DNA from: PALSA-600 sp963821575
GTDB lineage: Bacteria > Actinomycetota > Thermoleophilia > Gaiellales > Gaiellaceae
Direction of reading: 5' to 3'
Assembly (NCBI GenBank): GCA_963821575.1
Contig: CAWGEJ010000006.1
Location: 310,001 to 374,000, forward strand
DNA length: 64,000 nucleotides
In this document: piece after piece, positions 15,183-25,979 of the stretch
How the letters are laid out: each line of letters starts with the position of its first letter
Position numbering within the stretch: position 1 is the first letter of the stretch
Program-made: the position numbers and the translations under genes
The notes under the pieces: model-generated
Told to the model about the DNA's origin: nothing
Seen by the model: only the letters and a program-made list of their open reading frames with translations
Database searches by the model: none

Positions 15183-18026
15183 GTGAGCACGCACGACGTC
15201 GACGGCCTCAACGCCGGTTACGCGCGCGCTCTGCTCGACGAGTACCTCGAGAACCCCGAGGCGGTGCCGTCGGAGTGGCGCGCGCTGTTCGAGAGCGGTG
15301 ATTCCGAGCTTGTCGCGAGTCATCCCGGGATCGCCCGTCTCCTCGACCAACTTCCGGCGGCGCCCACGGCGGGGAACGGCCATGCGCAGCGGCCGGCGCC
15401 TGCGCCGGTTGCGGTCGCGGACGTCGCTCCGGCCGCCCCTGCCCCCGACGCGCAGCTGCTCGGCGGGGTCGCCGCGGCGATGGCGCTCGTCAAGGCTCAC
15501 CGCACGCACGGTCACCTGGCGGCGCGGCTCGACCCGCTCGGGTCGGAGCCCGTCGGCGATCCGTCGCTCGAGCCGCTGCGGCTCGAGCCGAAGCTGACGC
15601 CCGAGCTGCAGGCTCGAATTCCCGCCTCGGTCCTGCGTGTGCACGTCCAGGGCGAGACGCTCGCCGACGTCCTGCCTCAACTCGGGGAGACGTACTGCGG
15701 CACGATCGCCTACGAGCTGGAGCATCTCTCCGACCACCAGCAGCGCGTCTGGCTGCGCCAGGCGATCGAATCCGGCAGGTATCGACAGCCGCTCGCCGCC
15801 GAGGAGAAGAAGGCCCTCTTCCGGCGGCTGTGCGAAGTGGAGGGGATGGAGCGCTTCCTGCGCAAGCGGTTCCTGGGGCAGAAGCAGTTCTCGCTCGAGG
15901 GCCTCGACGTGATGATCCCGATGCTCGACGAGACGATCGAGCTCGCTTCCGAGGCGGGCGCGCACGAGGTCGTCCTGGGGATGGCCCATCGCGGCCGGCT
16001 CAACGTGCTCGCCCATACGATCGGGATGCCGTACGAGTACATCCTGCGCGAGTTCGAGGGCGAGCGCACGATCGAGGCCGTCGCCGTCGACCCGGAAGGC
16101 GGTACCGGCGACGTGAAGTACCACCTTGCAGCGCAGGGAACGCGCACGACGTCGAACGGCCAGGTCGGTGTGCGCCTGGTTGCGAACCCGAGCCATCTGG
16201 AGGCAGCCGATCCGGTCGTGGAAGGCCGGACCCGAGCCGCGCAGACAGACCGCTCGACGCGCAACGGTGCCAACGACCCAGCGGTCGCGCTGCCCGTGCT
16301 GCTGCATGGGGACGCCGCATTTGCCGGCCAGGGGATCGTCGCCGAGACCTTCAACCTGCACGATCTCGAGGGCTACTCGACGGGCGGCACGCTGCACCTG
16401 ATCACCAACAACCAGATCGGGTTCACGACCGATCCGAACGAGGGTCGCTCGACGCGCTACTCGTCGGATCTCGCGAAGGGCTTCGACGTCCCGATCATCC
16501 ACGTCAACGCCGACGATCCCGAGGCGTCGATCTCGGCGACGCGGCTCTCGATGGCCTATCGCCGGCGCTTCGGCCAGGACGTCGTCATCGACCTGGTCGG
16601 CTACCGCCGGTTCGGGCACAACGAACAGGACGAGGCCGCGTACACCCAGCCGCTGATGGTCGAGCAGATCAACGCGCACCCATCGGTGCGCGAGCTCTAC
16701 GAGCAGCAGCTCGTCGAGGAAGGCGTCCTGACCCCCGACGAGGCGGCCGCTTTCGTCTCCGAGGTCGAGGAGCTGCTGCGCGCCGCGCACGACCGCCTGC
16801 GGGCGTCGTTCTCCGAGCCGGCCGCCGACGAGCACGACGGCGCCATCCCCCGCTCGACCGCTGCCCAGGCGATCACGGCAGTGCCGGCAGACAGGCTGGT
16901 CGAGCTCAACGAGGCGCTGCTGGCGACACCGGAGAGCTTCACCGTGCACCCCAAGCTCGCGCGCCAGCTGGAGCGGCGCCGCACGGCCCTCGACGAGGGC
17001 GGCATCGACTGGGGCCACGCAGAGGCTCTCGCGTACGCGTCGCTGCTGGTCGACGGCATCCCGGTGCGGCTGACGGGGCAGGACGTCCAGCGCGGGACGT
17101 TCGCGCAGCGCCACCTCGTCCTGCACGACGCCCAGACGGGCGAGACCTATACGCCCATGCAGCATCTGGACGACGCGACGGCGTCCTTCGAGGTCTACAA
17201 CTCGCCGCTGTCCGAGTATGCGTGCATGGGGTTCGAGTACGGCTACTCGGTGGCCGCCCCCGAGGCGCTCGTGTTGTGGGAGGCGCAGTACGGCGACTTC
17301 GCGAACGGCGCCCAGATCGTGATCGACCAGTTCATCTCGTCCGCGATGTCGAAGTGGCGGGAGACCTCGCGGCTTTCACTGCTGCTTCCACACGGCTACG
17401 AGGGCAGCGGGCCCGAGCATTCGAGTGCGAGGCTCGAGCGCTTCCTGCAGCTCGGGGCCCAGGAGAACCTTCGGATCGCCAACTGCACGACGGCGGCGCA
17501 GTACTTCCATCTCTTGCGCAGGCAGGCGCTCGACGCGACGGCCCGTCCCCTCGTCGTCGTCACTCCCAAGGGCCTGCTGCGGCTGAAAGAGGCGACGTCG
17601 ACACTCGCCGAGCTCAGCGAGGGACGGTTCCTGCCGGTGATCGACGACCCGCTGGCCGTCAAGGAGGACGTCCGCCGGCTGCTCCTGTGCAGCGGCAAGA
17701 TCTACTACGACGTCGTCGGTCACGAGTCCCACGCGGCCGCAAGCTCGGTCGCGGTGGCGCGGATCGAGCAGCTCTATCCGTTCCCGACGGAGGCGACGGC
17801 CGACCTCGTCGCGGCGTATCCCTCGCTCGACGAGGTCGTCTGGGTCCAGGAGGAGCCGCAGAACATGGGGCCGTGGCGGTCGATTCGCCACCGCCTCGAG
17901 GAGGCTTCAGGAGCCGCGACGCTGCGCTACATCGGCCGGCCGTGGCGGGCGAGCCCGTCCGAGGGCTATCCGACCGCGCATCTGATCGAGCAAGACCGCA
18001 TCGCGCGCGACGCCCTGACCGTGTAG
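15183..18026 (+). CDS. sucA: 2-oxoglutarate dehydrogenase E1 component
   Basis: A 947-residue thiamine-diphosphate-dependent E1 of the 2-oxoglutarate dehydrogenase complex (TCA cycle). The short N-terminal region (GYARALLDEYLENPEAVPSEW) is followed by an Ala/Pro linker. Next come YRTHGH-like AHRTHGHLAARLDPLG, GMAHRGRLNVLAH, HGDAAFAGQGIVAETFNL, LITNNQIGFTTDP and the transketolase-like second half with LLLPHGYEGSGPEHSSARLERFL. Mycobacterial Kgd has an N-terminal E2 catalytic domain and is about 1,230 residues; that domain is absent here. TACAAC (15171-15176) ends 6 nt before GTG 15183, suggesting a leaderless mRNA. No sucB or lpd lies nearby. Confidence 0.95.
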   Translation: MSTHDVDGLNAGYARALLDEYLENPEAVPSEWRALFESGDSELVASHPGIARLLDQLPAAPTAGNGHAQRPAPAPVAVADVAPAAPAPDAQLLGGVAAAMALVKAHRTHGHLAARLDPLGSEPVGDPSLEPLRLEPKLTPELQARIPASVLRVHVQGETLADVLPQLGETYCGTIAYELEHLSDHQQRVWLRQAIESGRYRQPLAAEEKKALFRRLCEVEGMERFLRKRFLGQKQFSLEGLDVMIPMLDETIELASEAGAHEVVLGMAHRGRLNVLAHTIGMPYEYILREFEGERTIEAVAVDPEGGTGDVKYHLAAQGTRTTSNGQVGVRLVANPSHLEAADPVVEGRTRAAQTDRSTRNGANDPAVALPVLLHGDAAFAGQGIVAETFNLHDLEGYSTGGTLHLITNNQIGFTTDPNEGRSTRYSSDLAKGFDVPIIHVNADDPEASISATRLSMAYRRRFGQDVVIDLVGYRRFGHNEQDEAAYTQPLMVEQINAHPSVRELYEQQLVEEGVLTPDEAAAFVSEVEELLRAAHDRLRASFSEPAADEHDGAIPRSTAAQAITAVPADRLVELNEALLATPESFTVHPKLARQLERRRTALDEGGIDWGHAEALAYASLLVDGIPVRLTGQDVQRGTFAQRHLVLHDAQTGETYTPMQHLDDATASFEVYNSPLSEYACMGFEYGYSVAAPEALVLWEAQYGDFANGAQIVIDQFISSAMSKWRETSRLSLLLPHGYEGSGPEHSSARLERFLQLGAQENLRIANCTTAAQYFHLLRRQALDATARPLVVVTPKGLLRLKEATSTLAELSEGRFLPVIDDPLAVKEDVRRLLLCSGKIYYDVVGHESHAAASSVAVARIEQLYPFPTEATADLVAAYPSLDEVVWVQEEPQNMGPWRSIRHRLEEASGAATLRYIGRPWRASPSEGYPTAHLIEQDRIARDALTV

Positions 18027-18033
18027 AGCCGGC

Positions 18034-18213
18034 TCAGCGGCGCCGGCGCTTGCGCTGGGCCTCGAACGCCTGCTTCGCGAGGCGCGGCCCGTGGAGGCGC
18101 GCCTGCTGCATCGCCCACCGCCGCTGCCTGGGCGGGAGCCGGAGCCAGAGGTCGTAGGCGGTCAGCGCTGCGGTGAGCGGGCCGAGCCCGCGGCTGAGCT
18201 TGCGACGAGGCAT
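18034..18213 (-). CDS. 59-residue basic protein, unknown function
   Basis: A complete frame on the minus strand from ATG at 18213 to TGA at 18034-18036. It reads MPRRKLSRGLGPLTAALTAY, then DLWLRLPPRQRRWAMQQARL and HGPRLAKQAF with an Arg/Lys end. It is amphipathic and strongly basic. The aromatic 'YDLW.RLPP.QR' core looks like a real small protein of the lineage, and the frame fills the whole gap between sucA and the next minus-strand gene. A nucleic-acid or membrane-surface role is a guess. Confidence 0.6.
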   Translation of the reverse strand: MPRRKLSRGLGPLTAALTAYDLWLRLPPRQRRWAMQQARLHGPRLAKQAFEAQRKRRRR

Positions 18214-18235
18214 GGCGGCATTGTGCCCGCCGGGG

Positions 18236-19075
18236 CTACCTGGTGTGGACCGAGCCGCTCTCGCCCTGGGCGCCCGGCGCGGTGTCCCCGCTCGGTGCGT
18301 CGGTGTCGGTCGGCGCCGTCTCTCCGCTCGGTGTGCCGGTGTCGGTCTGTGCGCCGGTGTCGGTCGGTGTGGTCTGCCCGGTCGGCGCGCCCTGGTCGCA
18401 GCCGGACGCGGGGCTGGTGGGAGCGCTCTGATCGGAGCCGGCGCCGTCGCCCTGGTGGTCGTGCTGGCCGCGCTTGCCCGAGCCTGCCGAGAAGAACCAG
18501 GCGACCATCCCTGCCGGCGTCGCCGGGAGGGTCGGTGGAATCGGGTCGTTCTTCGGGAACGCCGGCACAGCCGCGGGGGTGGGGCCGGGTGCCGGTGCGG
18601 GTGTGGGGGCAGGTGCCGGGGCGGGAGCGGGGGCCGGGGCCGGAGTTGGATCCGGAGTGGGGCCCGGAGTGGGCGCCGGCGCAGGGGCGGGCGTGGGCGC
18701 GGCGGGAGTCGGCTCGGGCGGTAGCGGTACGTGGTGGGTCGGAGGAGTCGTCACGGGCTCGGAGGGTGTCGCGGTACTGGGTGCGGCGACCGTCGGTGAG
18801 GCCGGAGCGGGCCGGTGCACGACGACGCTCGCGAGCTGAGCAACCGGCGCAGCGGACACGACGGGAAGCCTCACGGGGCTAGGCGACGCGATCGTGCGCT
18901 TCGTGACGAGCGGGCCCGGTGCGACCTCCACGACCTGCGGCGCGTGGGTGACCCCGAGCCGCAGTGGAGCCGTGCCGCGGGTCGGCCGCAGCAGATGCCC
19001 CGGTAGAAGGAGCAGCCCAGCCAGCACCGCACATGCAAGTGCGCCTGCCGCTGTCTGCGCCCACGACCCCCTCAT
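18236..19075 (-). CDS. signal-anchored Pro/Ala-rich low-complexity protein
   Basis: Encodes 279 residues. The start is ATG 19075, preceded by GGGGGAA. A hydrophobic helix at 7-25 (QTAAGALACAVLAGLLLLPG) acts as signal or anchor. The rest is low-complexity: Val/Pro-rich, then about 50 residues of alternating P-A/P-T repeats (PAPAPAPTPGPTPDPTPAP and similar), and a Thr/Ser/Asp/Gly tail rich in TDT and SG. Such P-A/P-T stretches span cell walls. No catalytic domain is visible. Codon repetition makes this locus prone to slippage and length variation. Confidence 0.7.
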   Translation of the reverse strand: MRGSWAQTAAGALACAVLAGLLLLPGHLLRPTRGTAPLRLGVTHAPQVVEVAPGPLVTKRTIASPSPVRLPVVSAAPVAQLASVVVHRPAPASPTVAAPSTATPSEPVTTPPTHHVPLPPEPTPAAPTPAPAPAPTPGPTPDPTPAPAPAPAPAPAPTPAPAPGPTPAAVPAFPKNDPIPPTLPATPAGMVAWFFSAGSGKRGQHDHQGDGAGSDQSAPTSPASGCDQGAPTGQTTPTDTGAQTDTGTPSGETAPTDTDAPSGDTAPGAQGESGSVHTR

Positions 19076-19148
19076 GGTTTCCCCCGTTCTGCCGACAAGT
19101 ACCTGTAGATCACAGTATCGGCAGGTCCGGCCGAAGACTTGAGGGCCA

Positions 19149-20885
19149 ATGGGAAGCTTCAAATTCAAGCTGGTGACATGGTTCGCGGTGCTCGCGCTGC
19201 TGCCGCTCGCGGTCGCGTTCTACGGCTATGACTCGCTGACGAGCCGTAGCGAGACCCGCCGGGTCGACGCTGCCGTCGATGCGGGGCTGCGCGGCGTCGT
19301 CGCCGCGTACGGGACGCGGCTCGCCGCGGCGACCAGCGAGGCGCGGCAACTCGCGACCGATCCCGCCCTGCAGCGGGCGCTGCGGCGTCATGACCGCCGG
19401 GCGCTCGCCAGGTTCGCCACCGCCTATCCCGGGGCGCAGTTCGGTTTCGGTGCCGGTACGCCGGGCGCAATCACCGTTCTCGACCACGGACGCCTGCTCG
19501 GCTCGGTCGCCGTGCCCGTCCCCGTCGACGCGCAGCTCGTGCGCGCGCTGGCGGTCGGGCTCTCTCCGTCGCAGGCGCTCGTCGCTGCGCGCTTCGGCCG
19601 GATCGTCGCGGGAACCGGCAGCGGCTCCCGGCTTGTCCTCTCGCCGGGACACCCCACGAGCGTGCGAGTCGGCGGCATCGCCTATCGCGGTCTGGGAACC
19701 GCGTCGCTGACACGGCCGCACAAGCTCGTGTTCGCCGTGCTCGTGCGGCAGAGCTCGATCGATGCCGCCGGCCGCTCGTCCGAGGAACGCCTCTTCGCGG
19801 CGCTGTTGGCCTCGCTGATCGTCTTCGCCGTCATCACGTACCTGCTCGGCCGGTCGATCGTCGGCACGCTGCGGCGACTCGCGGACGCCGCCAACGCGAT
19901 CGCGCACGGCCGGTTCGGTGAGCGGGTCGAGGTCCGCGGACGCGACGAATTCGCCGAGCTCAGCATGGCGTTCAACCGCATGGCCGCGCAGCTCGAGCAG
20001 CGGCACGCCGAGCTCGAGACGGAGCGGGAGCGGATGCGTGGAGCCACGGCGCGGTTCGGTGCCGCGCTGGCGGCGACGCACGACCCGGGCGATCTCGTCC
20101 GCGTCGTGGTCGAATCGGCCGTCGAGTCGACCGGCAGCACCGGCGGCGTGGTGCTCGGCCCGCAGGGAGTGATCGCGCGTGCCGGCGATCCCGACGCCGG
20201 CCGGGAGCGGATCGCCTTTCCACTGCGTGTCGGCTCCTCCGACTTCGGCCAGCTCGTCCTCGCATCGGACTCGTTCGACACCGAGCAGGTGGAAACAGCG
20301 GCGTCGCTCGCCAACCAGGTCGTCGTGGCGCTCGAGAACGAGCGGCTGCATCGCCTCGTCGAGCGTCAGGCGCTGGTCGACAGCCTCACCGGCCTTGCGA
20401 ATCGCCGCAGTCTCGAGGAGACACTGAAGTCAGAGCTCGCCCGTGCCGCACGATTCGACGACGAGGTGTGCGTCGTGTTCTCGGACCTCGACTTCTTCAA
20501 GCAGGTGAACGACAGGCACGGCCACGCCGCCGGGGACGAGGTCCTGAAGGCGTTCGCCGCAGCGCTGCGCGAGACCGTGCGCGAGAGCGACGTTGCGGGC
20601 CGCTGGGGTGGCGAGGAGTTCGCGCTCGTGCTCACGGGCACCGGTGCGATCGGCGGGGCTCGTCTGGCCGAGCGCGCCCGGGTGGCGATCGAGGGCCGCA
20701 AGGTGCGCATGCCGGACGGCGAGGAGGTGTCGGTCACCGCCAGTTTCGGGGTCGCCGCCTTCCCCGAGTGCGGCGAGCTCGGCGAGCTGCTGGCGGCTGC
20801 CGACTCGGCCCTCTACGAGGCGAAGCGCGCGGGCCGGAACAGGGTCGTCATGGCCCCGAGATCGACCGCACCGCAGATCGTCTAA
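19149..20885 (+). CDS. membrane diguanylate cyclase with HAMP and GAF domains
   Basis: A 578-residue c-di-GMP synthase. TM1 (about 7-25) and TM2 (about 217-238) enclose an extracellular sensor of about 190 residues. A HAMP linker follows (RSIVGTLRRLADAANAIAHGRFGERVEV), then a coiled segment, a GAF-like domain (about 290-400) and a GGDEF domain. The active site is GGEEF (WGGEEFALVL), and DSLTGLANRRSL and DLDFFKQVNDRHGHAAGDEVL match the family. The inhibitory I-site is present as RESD five residues before GGEEF, so product feedback is likely. The signal sensed is unknown. Confidence 0.93.
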   Translation: MGSFKFKLVTWFAVLALLPLAVAFYGYDSLTSRSETRRVDAAVDAGLRGVVAAYGTRLAAATSEARQLATDPALQRALRRHDRRALARFATAYPGAQFGFGAGTPGAITVLDHGRLLGSVAVPVPVDAQLVRALAVGLSPSQALVAARFGRIVAGTGSGSRLVLSPGHPTSVRVGGIAYRGLGTASLTRPHKLVFAVLVRQSSIDAAGRSSEERLFAALLASLIVFAVITYLLGRSIVGTLRRLADAANAIAHGRFGERVEVRGRDEFAELSMAFNRMAAQLEQRHAELETERERMRGATARFGAALAATHDPGDLVRVVVESAVESTGSTGGVVLGPQGVIARAGDPDAGRERIAFPLRVGSSDFGQLVLASDSFDTEQVETAASLANQVVVALENERLHRLVERQALVDSLTGLANRRSLEETLKSELARAARFDDEVCVVFSDLDFFKQVNDRHGHAAGDEVLKAFAAALRETVRESDVAGRWGGEEFALVLTGTGAIGGARLAERARVAIEGRKVRMPDGEEVSVTASFGVAAFPECGELGELLAAADSALYEAKRAGRNRVVMAPRSTAPQIV

Positions 20886-20927
20886 ACTGCTGCGACGGAA
20901 GGGCAGGCGTCAGAGCAGGAGGATTTC

Positions 20928-21302
20928 ATGGCTGTCGACGCTCCGTCGATGTTCGCGCAGGTGATCCAGGACCATCTCGAGTTGAAGCGCCGCAATGCCG
21001 CGCTCGAGCACGAGATGCCGCTCGAGAAGTACATGTCCGACGATCCGTTCGAGAACCACCCACTCTTCAAGACCGAGGAGCAGGCGCGGATCGAGGAGAC
21101 GATGGACGGCGTCACCGGGATCGAAGCGGAGGAGACCTCGCTCGACTGGCCGACCACCGAGGATACGTTCATCGACGAGCCCGTCCCGTCGTCGCCCGAT
21201 CTCGAGGCGACCCAGGAGGCAGCCGCCGAGGCGCCTCCGGCCGACCAGCCGTCGGACGAGACCCTCTGGTCCCGCTCACGCGACTTCGACTGGGGCGACT
21301 GA
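20928..21302 (+). CDS. acidic small protein, unknown function
   Basis: Encodes 124 residues, very acidic, rich in Glu/Asp/Pro/Ser and without hydrophobic segments. It starts MAVDAPSMFAQVIQDHLELK and ends with WSRSRDFDWGD. AGGAGG (20917-20922) is 5 nt before the ATG, so translation should be strong. The N-terminal third could form a helix; the C-terminal half is probably disordered. I do not recognise a family. Confidence 0.65.
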   Translation: MAVDAPSMFAQVIQDHLELKRRNAALEHEMPLEKYMSDDPFENHPLFKTEEQARIEETMDGVTGIEAEETSLDWPTTEDTFIDEPVPSSPDLEATQEAAAEAPPADQPSDETLWSRSRDFDWGD

Positions 21303-21303
21303 A

Positions 21304-21334
21304 ACCGGGGGAGCACCTCCGGTTCTCCCCCGGT
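21304..21334 (+). terminator. perfect stem-loop after acidic-protein gene
   Basis: Stem ACCGGGGGAG/CTCCCCCGGT (10 bp, perfect) with an 11-nt loop, beginning 1 nt after the stop codon. A C-rich stretch, not a U-tract, follows. It is the likely end of the transcript from 20928. Confidence 0.65.
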
Positions 21335-21426
21335 GGCCCCCTCTCCGACACGTTGCGGCTGTGACTGTGCGAGCACGGGCAAAGCCCGCACTCGCTTCCG
21401 CTCGCCTCGCACTAGCAACCCGCCGA

Positions 21427-21444
21427 AGAGGGTGAAATCCCTCT
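21427..21444 (-). terminator. stem-loop downstream of the minus-strand Ig-like/DMF-like gene
   Basis: AGAGGG/CCCTCT around TGAAAT, 25 nt past the stop of the gene ending at 21469 when read on the minus strand. It is short and lacks a U-tract, so termination is plausible but weak. Confidence 0.4.
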
Positions 21445-21468
21445 CCGGGCGAGTTTAGATTTGCGAGT

Positions 21469-23349
21469 TCAGGGCTGGCTGAGCCGGGCCCAGACGTTGT
21501 CGAGCATGCGCTTCACCGGCCAGAACGTGGCCGAGCCGCCGAAGTCGAGTGTCCCGGCGGCGAACACCTTCGCGCCGGCCGGCGTCTCGTAGTAGCTCAT
21601 CTGCGCCGTCAGGCCCGGCCCGAGCAGGTCGGGGATCTGCGCCACGACGATCGTTCCCGGCGGTGACTGCGGCGCGATGCCGTCGATCTCGATCCCGTAC
21701 CCGCCGACGAACTGCCCGAACGTGGAGCCGTCGGTCAGCCCGGTGCCGTCCCAGAGCCAGGGCGTCGCGGCGCTGTTCTGCACGGTGAAGAGACCCTGGC
21801 GCTGGCCGTCGTCGTTGGCGCGGTACTCGACGCCGATCAGCGCGGCTTCCGGTCGGCCCGCGTCGCGCCACCGGCCGATCTTGAGCAGTGTGTTGCGCGA
21901 CTTCTGAACCTTCCAGAAGAAGTTGTTCGCCGACAGGAACATCAAGTTGCCGCCGAGATCGCGGAATCGCTGCACCACGTCGTACTCGTGCGGCAGCACG
22001 TACTCCTCGTGGCCCTCGAACACGATCAGGTCGTAGCTGGCGGCGAGCTGATCGCCGTTGATGATGTTGTCGAAGTCGGAGTCGGAGATGAACTCCGCCT
22101 GTTTGCCCGACCAGTAGAGCCAATGCAGGAACGGCAGGTCGTAGCGGTAGAAGCGCGGCGGAACGCCGCGGGCGATGTAGGTGCGGCCGAGGTCGACGGT
22201 TCGGTTCGGCGGACCGGCGTACCACGTGTCGCCGTAGCCGTTCCCGTTCACGTCCTGGAAGTTGTAGGCCTGCCAGGTATTCGTCGGCAGCACGACGAGC
22301 ACTCGGCTCGTCTGCCCGAACACGATGGGATCCACGACGAACGGCGCGTAACCAACCCGCCCGTCGGCTGCCGTGAACTCGACGTAGTAGAGGCCGCTCG
22401 GGAGCTCCGGCACGTGGAACGCGATCGTGTGCGGCCTGCTGCGCCACGCCGTCCAGTCGATCGACGTCGGCCCGGTGTCGACCTCGACGCCGGCGAACTG
22501 GTTGTCTGCGTAGGTGACCACCTGTTCGGGGCCGGAGTGGAACACGCGCATGGTGAGCGACGACGCGTCCGTCGCGATGTGGATCTGGGCGATGTCCCCG
22601 GGCAGGTAGTCGGGCCTCGAGAACCCCGCGTCGACGCCCTGGAGGCGCACGACGACTCCGCGCGGATAGCGCCCGACAAACGCGTTGGGTGCGCCGTAGA
22701 CGATGCGATTCCCGGTGCGATCGACAGCCGTGAGCCGCACCAGGTAGGTGCGCGGGTTCAGGGTCGATCCCGCAGCCCAGGTCAGGGTGTGCGCTCCGCG
22801 GCCGAGTTGCTCGGTGACGGTGTAGAACGGCTTCGGCGTCTTGACGGTGCGTGTCACCTCCATCGTCACGGTCGCGGGCTCCCTGAGCTTGAACGAGATG
22901 TTCGCCTGCTCCCGGAAGCCGTCGCCGTTCGGGCTGATCGTCGTGAGCAGCGCGTTGTCGCCGGCGAACGGTGTGCTGCCGTTGTCGGCATGCAGGTCGA
23001 AGAGCTTCGGCGGATGCGTGTCGATCCGCAGCGGCACGCTCGCCAGCACGCTCGAGCGGTAGACGAGACGCACCTCATAGTTCCCGTCCGGCACGCGTTT
23101 GCCCCGGATGCGTCCCTCCCAGCCGACCGCGAGGGTGGTGCGACGCGACGGCGGGACGATCCAGCCGACCGCTCTGCCGTCACGGTGCACGAGCCGCACG
23201 CCGACCTGACGCTCGAGGGAGAGCCGCGCAGACACGCGCAGCGTCGCTCTGACGGGCGAGAAGTTCCGCGGGGCGACAGTCAGCGTCGCCGCCTGTGCAT
23301 GGCCGGCGACGACGAGTGCCACGGCGGCCACGAGTCCGAACCGGCGCAC
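21469..23349 (-). CDS. secreted protein with N,N-dimethylformamidase beta-subunit-like C-terminal domain
   Basis: Encodes 626 residues. The GTG start at 23349 gives a signal peptide (RRFGLVAAVALVVAGHAQAA) and has TACCCT (reverse strand, 23356-23361) ending 6 nt upstream; an earlier ATG would run through the uvrB promoter. Several beta-sandwich stretches follow, with ISPNGDG and HTLTWAAGS of FlgD/Big-type repeats. From about 330, SGLYYVEFTAADGRVGYAPFVV leads into the domain shared with the large subunit of DMF deamidase: VLPTNTWQAYNFQDVNG, PFLHWLYWSGK, DLIVFEGHEEY, FRDLGGNLMFLSANNFFWKV. Many homologues are extracellular and uncharacterised, so DMF hydrolysis should not be assumed. Confidence 0.8.
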   Translation of the reverse strand: MRRFGLVAAVALVVAGHAQAATLTVAPRNFSPVRATLRVSARLSLERQVGVRLVHRDGRAVGWIVPPSRRTTLAVGWEGRIRGKRVPDGNYEVRLVYRSSVLASVPLRIDTHPPKLFDLHADNGSTPFAGDNALLTTISPNGDGFREQANISFKLREPATVTMEVTRTVKTPKPFYTVTEQLGRGAHTLTWAAGSTLNPRTYLVRLTAVDRTGNRIVYGAPNAFVGRYPRGVVVRLQGVDAGFSRPDYLPGDIAQIHIATDASSLTMRVFHSGPEQVVTYADNQFAGVEVDTGPTSIDWTAWRSRPHTIAFHVPELPSGLYYVEFTAADGRVGYAPFVVDPIVFGQTSRVLVVLPTNTWQAYNFQDVNGNGYGDTWYAGPPNRTVDLGRTYIARGVPPRFYRYDLPFLHWLYWSGKQAEFISDSDFDNIINGDQLAASYDLIVFEGHEEYVLPHEYDVVQRFRDLGGNLMFLSANNFFWKVQKSRNTLLKIGRWRDAGRPEAALIGVEYRANDDGQRQGLFTVQNSAATPWLWDGTGLTDGSTFGQFVGGYGIEIDGIAPQSPPGTIVVAQIPDLLGPGLTAQMSYYETPAGAKVFAAGTLDFGGSATFWPVKRMLDNVWARLSQP

Positions 23350-23355
23350 CGGAGC

Positions 23356-23397
23356 AGGGTAGCCGTCCCTCAGGACACCGTTCGCCGCGGTTACCCT
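23356..23397 (+). promoter_or_regulatory. divergent pair of TACCCT boxes (uvrB and secreted-protein gene)
   Basis: The same hexamer TACCCT occurs on the minus strand (23356-23361), 6 nt before the GTG of the secreted protein, and on the plus strand (23392-23397), 8 nt before the GTG of uvrB. Each promoter therefore appears to give a leaderless mRNA. No LexA box was seen here, unlike at uvrA. Confidence 0.55.
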
Positions 23398-23405
23398 GTC
23401 CCTTC

Positions 23406-25414
<2,009 letters not shown>

Positions 25415-25418
<4 letters not shown>

Positions 25419-25486
25419 GGCGTAGGCTCGACGGAGCCGAACAAGGAGCGGAGGTGCCGGCTTCGCCGGCGCCGGAGCGGGCATGA
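25415..25486 (+). repeat. 72-nt bridging module, copy 1 (frame for a 23-residue peptide)
   Basis: It begins with ATGA overlapping the uvrB stop and ends with ATGA overlapping the next start. It can encode MRRRLDGAEQGAEVPASPAP plus ERA. It contains hairpin 1 (GGCTC-GACG-GAGCC, 25425-25438), the Shine-Dalgarno-like AAGGAG (25443-25448), and hairpin 2 with arms GGTGCCGGC and GCCGGCGCC (25453-25473). A second copy with 66 of 72 identical bases is at 38055-38126 on the other strand, in the same junctional context. All five codon differences change the amino acid while both hairpins are kept, so the conserved entity looks like RNA or DNA rather than the peptide. Confidence 0.8.
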
Positions 25487-25956
25487 GCCTGGGGTTCGTC
25501 CTCGCGATCCTGATCTCGGGGTTCATCACCGGCGGGCTGGCCCGCTTTGCGATCCCCGGCCCCGATCCGATGCCGATCTGGCTGACGATCGCGATCGGGC
25601 TCACGGGATCGATCGCCGGCGCGGTGATCGGCAACGCCATCTCGCACGACAACGGCTATCTCGTCTCGTTCCTGTCGTTCGGGATCGCGATGGCGCTCGT
25701 CGCGTCGTATCGGCGGTTCGTGCAGAAGCGCCCGATCTGGGGGCCGGGGGCGCTCGCCTTCCCCGAACGCGGGCTGGGCGTCGACCAGCAGCGCGAGCGC
25801 CTGCAGAAGCTCGGCATCGACCCGAGCGCCCTCAGGCCCGAGCCGAGGCAACTGGAGCACGCCCGCCTCGAGGCGATGCTGCAGGAGCTGCATCGCGTGG
25901 GCGTGCTGAGCGACGAGGAGCTCGCGGCCAAGCGCGCGATGCTCGACGAGCACTGA
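25483..25956 (+). CDS. GlsB/YeaQ/YmgE-like membrane protein with SHOCT-like tail
   Basis: Encodes 157 residues. The N-terminus has three hydrophobic helices with Gly-rich motifs (GFVLAILISGFITGGLARFAIPGPDP; quoted parts GFVLAILISGFITGGLAR and PDPMPIWLTIAIGLTGSIAG) resembling the transglycosylase-associated protein family, a name that does not imply proven enzyme activity. A soluble stretch follows and then a SHOCT-like end (LEAMLQELHRVGVLSDEELAAKRAMLDEH in two parts, LEAMLQELHRVGVLSDEE and LAAKRAMLDEH). Translation is coupled to the 72-nt module. Confidence 0.75.
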   Translation: MSLGFVLAILISGFITGGLARFAIPGPDPMPIWLTIAIGLTGSIAGAVIGNAISHDNGYLVSFLSFGIAMALVASYRRFVQKRPIWGPGALAFPERGLGVDQQRERLQKLGIDPSALRPEPRQLEHARLEAMLQELHRVGVLSDEELAAKRAMLDEH

Positions 25957-25979
25957 GCCCCAAGCCGCACGATTCGCGC

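Noticed and set aside
15054..17165. 703-codon open frame antisense to sucA
   Set aside because: Same cause: GC-rich antisense shadow, no recognisable domain, and sucA motifs are intact on the plus strand.
15183..18026. Mycobacterial-type multifunctional Kgd
   Set aside because: Length (947 residues) and absence of the N-terminal E2 catalytic domain indicate a plain E1 component.
18580..18720. Short GC-rich tandem DNA repeat
   Set aside because: It encodes the Pro/Ala/Thr repeat of the signal-anchored protein and is explained by that low-complexity region.
21469..23349. Calling the secreted protein an N,N-dimethylformamidase
   Set aside because: Only the C-terminal domain resembles the enzyme's large subunit; it is secreted, has extra beta-sandwich domains and no small-subunit partner.
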